Assembly: GCA_964438865.1 (NCBI GenBank)
Contig: CAYTMI010000010.1
Location: 59,406-123,405 of the forward strand
DNA: 64,000 bases
Reading direction: 5' to 3'
Source of the DNA: G016234445 sp964438865
Lineage (GTDB): Bacteria > Chloroflexota > Dehalococcoidia > Tepidiformales > Tepidiformaceae
In this document: one piece after another, positions 39,271 through 47,213 of the stretch
Numbering within the stretch: position 1 is the first letter of the stretch
Layout of the letters: every line of letters starts with the position of its first letter
Position numbers and translations under genes: made by a program
The notes under the pieces: model-generated
The model's input: the letters and a program-made list of their open reading frames with translations, nothing else
The model's database searches: none
Told to the model about the DNA's origin: nothing

Positions 39271-40419
39271 ATGCTTGATGCAGCCCTCGACGCGAAGGTC
39301 CACGCGCTCCTCCTGGACCAGATCGCCCGCGGCACCCAACTCGGGACGCAGGTCTGCGTGTACCGCAACGGTTCGGTGCTCGTCGACACCTGTGCCGGGG
39401 AGATGGGCCCCGCGGACCCGCGCCCGGTCCAGCCCGACACCCTCTTCAGCAGCTTTTCGACGACGAAGGGTGTCGCGGCGACGGCACTCCACATCCTCGC
39501 CGACCGCGGGCTGATCGACTACGAGGCACCGGTCGCGAAGTACTGGCCCGCCTTCGCCCAGAACGGCAAGGGGGCGATCACGGTCGCCCAGGCGATGAGC
39601 CACCAGGCGGGACTGCACGCGGTCCCGCGGCCGCTCACCGTCGACTTTGTCGCCGACTGGGAGGCCGGGCTTCGCTGGATCGAAGAGGGCGTCCCCGCCT
39701 GGGAGCCCGGGACCGCGACGGGATACCACGCGCTCACCTACGCATGGATAGTCGGGGGCATCATCCAGCACGCCAGCGGCCGCCACATCAAGGAAGTCGT
39801 CGAAGAGGACATCGCCCGCCCGCTGAAGGTGAGCGGGGAGATGTACATCGGCATCCCCGATGGCCTGGAGCCGCGTCTCGCCACCCTCCTGACGCAGACA
39901 CCCGGGGGCCGCAGCGCCCCGCAGATGCAGATACCGCCGGACCACGACTTCTTCAAGGCGATGCCCCCCGACAGCGAAGTCAATTACAACGACATGCGCG
40001 TGCGGAAGGCGTGCCTGCCCTCGGCGAACGGCCACTTCACTGCCCGCGCTCTCGCCCGGATGTACGGGGCACTCGCCAATGGCGGCGAGGTTGACGGCGT
40101 CCGCATCGTTTCGCGCGAACGCATCCCCCACATGTACCGGGTCCAGACGGCCCAGCCGGACAGGGTGATCATGATGCCAATCCGCAAGGGCATCGGCTTC
40201 TTCCTCGGGGGTAAGACCAACGGCGTGCACGGCGCCCAGGGGCCGCGCGAGAGTGCCTTCGGGCACCCGGGGGCCGGCGGTTCGATCGCCTTTGCCGACC
40301 CTGAGGTGGGCCTCGGCGTGGCTGTTACCATCAACAAGATGCAGACCACCCTCCAGGCGGAAGGGCCAACATTCGAAATCTGCGAACTCGTCCGCAACGA
40401 ACTGGGAGTGAACGCATGA
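39271..40419 (+). CDS. serine hydrolase of the beta-lactamase/EstB family
   Basis: A 382-residue class C beta-lactamase-fold hydrolase. The SxxK motif is in FSSFSTTKGVAATALH (about residues 64-67), with Ser as nucleophile and Lys as base. YHALTYAWIVGGIIQ is the equivalent of the YxN/Y150 segment, and HPGAGGSIAFADPEVGLGVAV matches the third motif. No signal peptide is seen, so it is probably a cytoplasmic esterase rather than an antibiotic-resistance enzyme. The HAD gene overlaps its stop by 4 nt (ATGA). Confidence 0.9.
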   Translation: MLDAALDAKVHALLLDQIARGTQLGTQVCVYRNGSVLVDTCAGEMGPADPRPVQPDTLFSSFSTTKGVAATALHILADRGLIDYEAPVAKYWPAFAQNGKGAITVAQAMSHQAGLHAVPRPLTVDFVADWEAGLRWIEEGVPAWEPGTATGYHALTYAWIVGGIIQHASGRHIKEVVEEDIARPLKVSGEMYIGIPDGLEPRLATLLTQTPGGRSAPQMQIPPDHDFFKAMPPDSEVNYNDMRVRKACLPSANGHFTARALARMYGALANGGEVDGVRIVSRERIPHMYRVQTAQPDRVIMMPIRKGIGFFLGGKTNGVHGAQGPRESAFGHPGAGGSIAFADPEVGLGVAVTINKMQTTLQAEGPTFEICELVRNELGVNA

Positions 40420-41057
40420 CCAAGGCCTACCGGGCGGCGATCTTCGACATCGGCGGGGTGCTCACCGTCTCTCCCGTGACGCGGATCAAGAACTTCTGCG
40501 CGAGCCACGCAATCGCCGACGAGGTCCGCTGGGCCATCTTCGCGCCTGAGGACGGCCCCTGGTCCCGCTTCGAACGTAGCGAACTCACGCCCGAAGGCTT
40601 CGCCGAGGTGTTCGACCAGCACGTCGCGCCAACCGGAAGCCCGGCCCGCGGCGACGCCTTCATGAAGTGGTTTTTCCAGGGTTTCGAACCGCGCCCGGAG
40701 ATGCTGGCCGTGGTCGAACACCTCCGCGGGCGGGTGAAGCTCGGCAGCATCACGAACAACGTGGCCCGCGAAGAATCGCCCCAGCGCCGCACGTCCGGCC
40801 TCGACGTCCAAAGCCTCTTCGATGTCGTCATCGAGTCGTCGATCGTCGGGGTTCGCAAGCCGGAGCCGCGGATCTACCAGATTGCCTGCGAGCAACTCGA
40901 AATCGAACCCACGGAGGCAGTCTTTCTCGACGACCTGGGCGCGAACCTGAAGGGCGCCCGGGCGCTCGGCATGCACACGATCAAAGTCGACGAAACGCAC
41001 CGCGCGATCGACGAGTTGGAAGAAGCGCTGGGCATCCCGCTCCCGCGCCCGGCGTAG
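40416..41057 (+). CDS. HAD-superfamily hydrolase
   Basis: A 213-residue haloacid-dehalogenase-like protein: YRAAIFDIGGVLTVSP holds the nucleophilic Asp (motif I as DxG rather than DxD), GSITNNVAREE is motif II, and VGVRKPEPRIYQIACEQL with VFLDDLGANLKGARALGMHTIKV are motifs III and IV. The DxG start resembles the HAD part of epoxide-hydrolase/ACAD10-type proteins, so phosphatase activity is uncertain. It is translationally coupled to the serine hydrolase and lies upstream of an acyl-CoA dehydrogenase. Confidence 0.9.
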   Translation: MTKAYRAAIFDIGGVLTVSPVTRIKNFCASHAIADEVRWAIFAPEDGPWSRFERSELTPEGFAEVFDQHVAPTGSPARGDAFMKWFFQGFEPRPEMLAVVEHLRGRVKLGSITNNVAREESPQRRTSGLDVQSLFDVVIESSIVGVRKPEPRIYQIACEQLEIEPTEAVFLDDLGANLKGARALGMHTIKVDETHRAIDELEEALGIPLPRPA

Positions 41058-41128
41058 CCCCGCGTTTGTTGTGACCGCCCCGGTGATACCCTTCCGGGAG
41101 CGACGAATCTTCGTCCCTTGGAGCTTGC

Positions 41129-42367
41129 TTGGAACAGTGGGAAACCGACCTCATCGCCGCCGTGCGCGACCTCGCGCGGTCGAAGTTTGCCGCGCGCGCG
41201 GCCGCCCATGACCGTGAAGGCAGCTTCCCCGCGGAGAACATCGCCGAGTTGAAGGCCCTCGGGGTGCCGGGCATGGCGCTCGCGAAGAGCCTCGGCGGCC
41301 TTGGGATCAGCGTTGAAGGGCAGACGCGGGTGATGGAGGAGGTTGCTTACGGGGACGGCTCCACCGCCGTTGCGCTGAACATGCACGTCCTCGTGAGCGA
41401 TTTCCTCTCGTTCCTGCCGCCCTTCCCCCGGCGCAACGCGGTGCTCGAAGACATCGGCAGGAACGGCGCCCTTATCTGCGGCCCCGGCTCCATCCCCACC
41501 GGCGAACTGGACAACCGCAAGGCAGGCTTCCGCTTCCGCGAAGACGGCGACAACCTCGTCGTCAATGGGCAGGCCGGCTTCGCGTCCGGTTCCGACGGCG
41601 CGAAGTACACCTTCTTCGCCGGTTCGGTTGACCGTGGCGAAGGCAACGAGCCCGACATCGCCATCGCCCTGCCGGACCTTTCGACCCCCGGGATCAAGGT
41701 GCTGCACAACTGGGACGCGATGGGCATGCGCGGGACCGCCAGCCACGATATCGTCGCCACGGACGTCGTCATCCCGAAGTCCGAGGCGCTCGTCATCCCT
41801 CAGGCGATGCTGCGGATGGTGCTGCAGGCACAGGCGCAGGTGGTGAACGTTGCGACGCAGCAACGGGCCCGTGGGGCGCTGGGGATCCACGCGATCTGGC
41901 TTGGCCTCGCCCAGGCCGCCTTCGACTTCACCCTCAACTACGTCCGCGAGCGCCACGGCTACCTCGCGGGGCCGTTGACGACGCTGGGCGTTACGCCGGG
42001 CTTCCGTTCGGACCAGGCGTGGGCGCAGTTCGGGATCGGGAACATGGCCCACTGGCTCGAAAGCGGGCGAGTCATGCTCTACGACACAGTCCGGCGGCTG
42101 GAGACGCCCTTCGAAAGCCAGCAGGCCTACACCCGCCACGTCGTCCTCACCACCTACCACCTCCGCCGGATGGGCGAAGAAGTGGCGGCGGGGGCGATGA
42201 AGGTGTGCGGCGCCCACGCTTACGTTCGCAACCGCCCGCTGGAGCGCATCTTCCGGGACATGGTCGGCGGAAACGTCATGGCCTGGAAGACCGACGAACT
42301 CCTGCTCACGCTCGGGCAGGGGGCGCTGGGCATGCCGATCACATTCGTAGGCCCCGCCGGCACATAG
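41129..42367 (+). CDS. acyl-CoA dehydrogenase
   Basis: A 412-residue FAD enzyme with the N-terminal helical domain (AAAHDREGSFPAENIAELKALGVPGMALAKSLGGLG), the beta-domain block (NWDAMGMRGTASHDIVATDVVIPK) and the C-terminal helical bundle. It is related to the enzyme encoded at 10976-12169 but not closely. The start is TTG 41129, with GGAG at 41120-41123. The substrate is not apparent. Next to HAD and serine hydrolase genes it may belong to a small catabolic unit. Confidence 0.88.
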   Translation: MEQWETDLIAAVRDLARSKFAARAAAHDREGSFPAENIAELKALGVPGMALAKSLGGLGISVEGQTRVMEEVAYGDGSTAVALNMHVLVSDFLSFLPPFPRRNAVLEDIGRNGALICGPGSIPTGELDNRKAGFRFREDGDNLVVNGQAGFASGSDGAKYTFFAGSVDRGEGNEPDIAIALPDLSTPGIKVLHNWDAMGMRGTASHDIVATDVVIPKSEALVIPQAMLRMVLQAQAQVVNVATQQRARGALGIHAIWLGLAQAAFDFTLNYVRERHGYLAGPLTTLGVTPGFRSDQAWAQFGIGNMAHWLESGRVMLYDTVRRLETPFESQQAYTRHVVLTTYHLRRMGEEVAAGAMKVCGAHAYVRNRPLERIFRDMVGGNVMAWKTDELLLTLGQGALGMPITFVGPAGT

Positions 42368-42437
42368 CCCGGGAACAATCCGGGGCGCGGCATCGTTATT
42401 GGAGACGAAGGGGGCAGTCCGCTCCCGGAGTCAGGCG

Positions 42438-43916
42438 ATGCACAGGCTGCTGGTTCGTGGACGATGGTTGTGGATAGTGATGGCGCTCGGGGCCGCTCTG
42501 CTCCTTGGCGGCGCCGGGTTGCTTTTCGAACCCGGGAAGGGCCGGGCCGAGGTCCCGCTGGCGCGATCGACGCCGGCGGCCACCGCGACTTCGACACCGA
42601 CCCCCGAGCCCCTCTCGCCCACCCCGTACAGCAAGCCGACGGAACCCCCCACTCCCGAACCCACACCGGTCGAGACGCCTCCTCCGCCACCACCGCCGGT
42701 GAAGCAGCTCCCGATGGGTCCGGTCCCGGCCGACCGCGTGAAGGTCCAGACCGGCGACGGTGACTGCCTCAACGTCCGCTACTCGCCCGGCCTTCGTTTT
42801 CAGGCGGACCCCCGGTTCTGCGTGGCGGAGGGCACGATCCTCTGGCTCGCCGGGAACACCCGGGCGGTCGACGGTGAAAACTGGCGCTACGCCCTCGGGA
42901 TCGGCTGGGTCGCGACGCGATTCACGGTGGCGGCCTCGGCTCCCCGCCCGGACTTCGGCGCCTTTGCCAACGGTTTCGTCGCATGGCAGGAACACGGCGA
43001 GTCCCTCACCGTTGCCCACTTTGACGCGGCGATGAAGCTGCTGTCGTCGATCGAAGTCGCGCACGAGGGGTTCGGGCTTGGAAGCCGCCTGCCAGAGGTC
43101 GCGCCCGGTGGCGACTACCTGGCCTTCTCTGACCACGGCGCCGACGGCGTGGCGCCCCGGGTCGTCGTAGTCCGGGTCGCCGACGGCGCCACCCAGGAGT
43201 ACCCGGGCGGCTGGACCCAGGCATGGAGCGTCGACGGCCGCCTCCTGGTCACCGTCAGTGATGGCTGTGAGTTGAAGTGCAAGAGCCACGTCGCGGTCAT
43301 TGACCCCGTGAAGGCAACGTTCACCCCGCTGACGGAGCCCGCGGAATCGCGATGGGGATGGGCCTGGGCGCCCGACGGCAAATCGGTCGTCTCCAGTGTC
43401 GACGAAGGCCGCGGTCTTGTCCGCGTCGCCCTCGACGGGACGGTCACCCCGCTCGTGACCCTCCCGGAGGGCGTGACCGTCGGGACTATCGCCCTCTCGC
43501 CGTCCGGCAAGCAACTGCTGAGCGGCTCGTCAGTCGGCGCCTACCGGGTGATAGACCTGGTCAGCGGCGCCCTCTCCGAGTTCGCGCGGGCGAAGCAACG
43601 GACCGATATCGGCGGGAAGTGCGGCGGCTCCGTCGGTCAACTCCAGGTGTGGCTCGATGAGACGCGCTTCGTGTACCACGAAAGCTATGCCGAAAAGGGG
43701 AATACCGGCCTCACGGTTGCGTCGCTGACCGATGGCAGCCGCCAGGTCTTCCCCTTCGACAACGTCAGCGACATCCGCCGTGTCGACGCCAACCGGGTGA
43801 CCTTCACCAACTACGGCGGCGTCGAGGGCATCGGCAGCGTGACCTGGATACTCGACGTGCGCACCGGCGAGGCGTGGCCGCTGGTCATCGGGAGCGGGGT
43901 CGTCGCCTCCCGCTGA
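42438..43916 (+). CDS. membrane-anchored protein with SH3-like and beta-propeller domains
   Basis: A 492-residue protein with one N-terminal membrane helix (about residues 10-28) and a long Pro/Thr-rich spacer (about 40-90). An SH3-like segment follows (ADRVKVQTGDGDCLNVRYSPGL... GWVATRF), then a C-terminal region with TolB/WD40-like repeats (PEVAPGGDYLAFSDHGADG; GWAWAPDGKSVVSSVDEG; IALSPSGKQLLSGS). It is extracytoplasmic and probably a binding or sensor protein. ATG 42438 with GGAG 7 nt upstream is preferred to a TTG at 42399. Confidence 0.8.
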   Translation: MHRLLVRGRWLWIVMALGAALLLGGAGLLFEPGKGRAEVPLARSTPAATATSTPTPEPLSPTPYSKPTEPPTPEPTPVETPPPPPPPVKQLPMGPVPADRVKVQTGDGDCLNVRYSPGLRFQADPRFCVAEGTILWLAGNTRAVDGENWRYALGIGWVATRFTVAASAPRPDFGAFANGFVAWQEHGESLTVAHFDAAMKLLSSIEVAHEGFGLGSRLPEVAPGGDYLAFSDHGADGVAPRVVVVRVADGATQEYPGGWTQAWSVDGRLLVTVSDGCELKCKSHVAVIDPVKATFTPLTEPAESRWGWAWAPDGKSVVSSVDEGRGLVRVALDGTVTPLVTLPEGVTVGTIALSPSGKQLLSGSSVGAYRVIDLVSGALSEFARAKQRTDIGGKCGGSVGQLQVWLDETRFVYHESYAEKGNTGLTVASLTDGSRQVFPFDNVSDIRRVDANRVTFTNYGGVEGIGSVTWILDVRTGEAWPLVIGSGVVASR

Positions 43917-43922
43917 CGGGCG

Positions 43923-46900
43923 TTACTCCTCTCGGCCTTCTCCCCCGGGCGCAGCCGGGTCGCCGGTGTCGGCGATTTCGGCGCCGCCGTCCAGCCGTTC
44001 GCGGGCTTCTGCAAGAGCGGCGTCCACGGCCACGGGGTCCAGGACATGCACGGCGCCGGTGGCGAGGAACATGATCTCGAGCGCCGGCCGCGCCCCCGTC
44101 GCCTTTTCGACCGCGAGGCCGTAGACGCCGAGCTGGGGCAGGTAGGGCCGGGCCAGGTCGTCGAGGCTGTGGCCAGCAATCCTGTCGGTCTTGAAATCGA
44201 GGACGTGCCAGTTCCCGTCGCTCCGGTAGAGCAGGTCGATCGTGCCGTGCATGGGCAGGCCGTCCCAGTCGAAGGCCACGGGCACTTCGAAGCGGGGGTC
44301 CGCGCCGGGGAGCTGGAGCGTCGCCACAAGTGCCGAGGCTTCGAACCGCGCGAGGATCTCCGCCACGTCGGCTGCCACGCGTTCTATCGCCTCGTCAGGG
44401 ATGGCGGTGCTCCGCAGCGCCTGCACCATGGCGGGGAGCGGAGGCAGGGGCTGCCCCGTGGCCCGCAATTCGATGGCGCGGTGGGCAACGGTGCCGCGGA
44501 TCGAAGCGAGACCATCCGGGTGGGTCGATGGCAGCCATTCGTGGTCGACAGCGCGGAGGGCCGTGGCGGGAGTGCTCGTCCGGACGGGGATGACCTTCGG
44601 CCGAAGGAGGAGGGTCGCACTTGCTTCGACTTCCGCCGCTTGTTCGGGCACCACCGGCGGCGGCGCCGGTGGCCATTGGACTTCGGCCGGGTTCACGGCG
44701 TTGCGGATCTCGACCGCACCCCCACCGTCGTACCCGGCGAGGGCCTCGGCGGCGAGGTGGCTCCAGCCTTCGGACGGCTTCCCCGGCGCTTCCCGCCCGG
44801 AGAGGTAGAGGTAGTCGGCAGCGCGGGTTGCCGCGACATAAAAGAGCCGGTGGTGTTCGGCCTCATCTTCCTCGCGGCCTTTGTGGGCCAGCAGCCCATG
44901 GAAGCCGGGCGCGACTGGCTTTTCGGCGCCGGTATCCACCTTCAGACTGATGCCCGAATCGCCCCGCCAGGAGATGGCCTCCGTCTTTGACCGCGCAGTG
45001 CCATGGGCCTGGGGGACGAAGACGATCGGGAACTGGAGCCCCTTGGCGCCGTGGACGGTCATCACCTGGACGGCGCCCGGCTGGTCGACGGGGGCCTGGG
45101 CCTCGCGCGCCGCCTGTTCCCGCCGCCGCCGGAGGTAGTCCACAAACTCGTCGAGCGACCTCCCCTGGAGCGCCTGGGAAAGCCCGACGAGCTTGCGGAT
45201 GTTCTGGTTCGCCTGCTCCCCCCGGGGGAGCGCCGCCCACGCCGCCTCCACCGCGGTGAGGTCGAGCGCCCGGTTCAGGATTTCTTCCACCGGCGCGGTC
45301 GCGGCAAGCCGGCGGAGCACGTTCAGGGTCTCGAAGGCGTGGTGGCAGCGCCCCCGGTAAGCGTCGTCGAGGTCGGCCGGGGGATGTCCCGCGTCGCGGA
45401 AGAGGTCGTAGGGGTTGGACTGCCGGAGCCGGAGGAGGGTCGCGTCGTCGAGAAGGAAAAGGGGCGAACGAAGCACCCCGAAGAGGGCGATCTCGTCCGC
45501 GGGTTCGGCCAGCCAGGTGAGCAGGTTCTGGAGGTCCAGCACTTCCTGCTGGTTAAAGTAGCCGGCCCCGGCGGCGGTCGCGAAGGGCACTTCGTGGGCT
45601 TCGAGGGCGTCTTCGAATGTCCCCAGGTGGGTGAAGGCGCGGAGGAGCACGGCAACGTCGCCCCAGCCAGCCCGGCGGTATGTGGCGGTCTCGCGGTCCC
45701 ACACATCCGTCCCCTGTTCGACGATCCGGCGTATCTCCTGGGCCACCAATGCTGCCTCGCCCCTGACGGCGGCTTCTCCGGTAGCTTTGGCCATGGGCAT
45801 CACCACCAGGTGCGGCCCCGGCGGCGGCGCCCCGTCCCGCCCGGCAAGATCCTGGTGGCGGGCGTGGATCTTGCCGGGCGCGTCGCGGAAGACGTGCTGG
45901 AAGACGCGGTTGACTGCCTCCACCAGCGGCCCATGCGAACGGTATGACTTCCCGAGTGCGTGCATCTCGCCGCCGGCACTATCGATTTGGGACCGCAGCT
46001 CGTTGAACAGGCGGACGTCGCTGCCCCGGAACCCGTAGATAGCCTGCTTTTCGTCGCCGACGAAGAAGACGCGCCCGTCCGCGGTCGAACCGCCGCTGCG
46101 GCCGGAAAGGAGGTCGATGATCTCGGCCTGGAGCGGGTTCAGGTCCTGGGCTTCGTCGACGAGGAGGAAGCGGAGCCGCTCCCGGTACTCGGCAGCGACC
46201 GCAGGGTGAGCGTTCAGGAGATCGCGGGCTTTCAGCTCGAGGTCGAGGTAGTCGAGGGCGTCGAGGGCCCGTTTGCGTTCGTCGTAGATTCGGCAGGCCG
46301 CGTCGAAAAGCGCCTGGAGTTCGGGGACAACGGCGATGGCTGGGTAGTCCGCCTCCGACCAGGCGATGGAGGCGAGCCGCTCCTTGAGTTGCTTGAGTTC
46401 GTCGAGGATCCCCTTCACCTCGTCGACCGACTTCCACACGCTCGCCTTGCCGCCGGCGCCTCTGGTCGGGGCCGCTTCGGCGAGCAACCGGCCAAGTTCC
46501 TCGGGAGGACAGGAATGTGCCCCTGTCAGCGCGTCCAGGACGCGGCGGACGGGTTCCGTGAGTGCGTCGTCGCCGCGATGGTCGCGGTACTGCCCGGCGA
46601 GCGCGTCGCGGAGTTCCACGACCTGCGGGCGGAAAGGCTCAGCGGCCTCCGCGAGCAGGTCGCGGACGTAGTCTTCGCGCTCCCCGGTGGACTGGCCCAT
46701 TCGTTCGAAGGCCTTCCTCACTTCGTTGCGGTCCTGGACCATCGCCGGGAGGTGGTTGCGGAGGGTGGCCAGCCCGATTTCGAGCAGCGCCCCGGCCTGG
46801 GCCGCATCCCCTGCCGCCGCCGCTTCGAGGGCGTCGCTGCAGGCCGCCACCAGTTCGAACTCAGCCTCGTCTTCGCCCATCACGGAGGCGCCGGGGTCGA

Positions 46901-47213
46901 TCGCTGCCTCCAGGGGGTGTTCGCGGAGGATCTGGAGGCAGAGCGAATGGATGGTGCCGATCACCGCTTCGTCGATCTGCTGGCGATGGCCTTCCAGACT
47001 CGGGAGTTCCATGACCTTCGTTCGCACGCGCTGGCGCATCTCCGCGGCGGCGGCGTCGGTGAAGGTGACGGCTGCCACCTGGGAAGGTTCGCACTCGCCG
47101 AGCAGCGAGACGTAGCGGTCCACGAGCTTGGTCGTCTTGCCGCTGCCGGCGCCGGCCGCCACGAGGATGTCGCGCCCCCGGGAATCCGCGATCGGGTCAG
47201 CTTCCGCTGTCAT
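43923..47213 (-). CDS. addA: AddA-type helicase/nuclease
   Basis: A 1096-residue UvrD-superfamily helicase with a C-terminal RecB nuclease domain. Visible motifs are ILVAAGAGSGKTTKLVDRY (Walker A, start of protein), FLLVDEAQDLNPLQAEI (motif II), GDEKQAIYGFRGSDV (motif III) and QVMTVHGAKGLQFPIVFVP (motif V). A nuclease core near the end reads HGTIDLLY...WHVLDFKTDR. With AddB it resects double-strand breaks for recombination. The start MTAEADPIAD is chosen over an ATG 15 nt upstream; it overlaps the addB stop by 17 nt, so the pair is one operon. Confidence 0.92.
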   Translation of the reverse strand: MTAEADPIADSRGRDILVAAGAGSGKTTKLVDRYVSLLGECEPSQVAAVTFTDAAAAEMRQRVRTKVMELPSLEGHRQQIDEAVIGTIHSLCLQILREHPLEAAIDPGASVMGEDEAEFELVAACSDALEAAAAGDAAQAGALLEIGLATLRNHLPAMVQDRNEVRKAFERMGQSTGEREDYVRDLLAEAAEPFRPQVVELRDALAGQYRDHRGDDALTEPVRRVLDALTGAHSCPPEELGRLLAEAAPTRGAGGKASVWKSVDEVKGILDELKQLKERLASIAWSEADYPAIAVVPELQALFDAACRIYDERKRALDALDYLDLELKARDLLNAHPAVAAEYRERLRFLLVDEAQDLNPLQAEIIDLLSGRSGGSTADGRVFFVGDEKQAIYGFRGSDVRLFNELRSQIDSAGGEMHALGKSYRSHGPLVEAVNRVFQHVFRDAPGKIHARHQDLAGRDGAPPPGPHLVVMPMAKATGEAAVRGEAALVAQEIRRIVEQGTDVWDRETATYRRAGWGDVAVLLRAFTHLGTFEDALEAHEVPFATAAGAGYFNQQEVLDLQNLLTWLAEPADEIALFGVLRSPLFLLDDATLLRLRQSNPYDLFRDAGHPPADLDDAYRGRCHHAFETLNVLRRLAATAPVEEILNRALDLTAVEAAWAALPRGEQANQNIRKLVGLSQALQGRSLDEFVDYLRRRREQAAREAQAPVDQPGAVQVMTVHGAKGLQFPIVFVPQAHGTARSKTEAISWRGDSGISLKVDTGAEKPVAPGFHGLLAHKGREEDEAEHHRLFYVAATRAADYLYLSGREAPGKPSEGWSHLAAEALAGYDGGGAVEIRNAVNPAEVQWPPAPPPVVPEQAAEVEASATLLLRPKVIPVRTSTPATALRAVDHEWLPSTHPDGLASIRGTVAHRAIELRATGQPLPPLPAMVQALRSTAIPDEAIERVAADVAEILARFEASALVATLQLPGADPRFEVPVAFDWDGLPMHGTIDLLYRSDGNWHVLDFKTDRIAGHSLDDLARPYLPQLGVYGLAVEKATGARPALEIMFLATGAVHVLDPVAVDAALAEARERLDGGAEIADTGDPAAPGGEGREE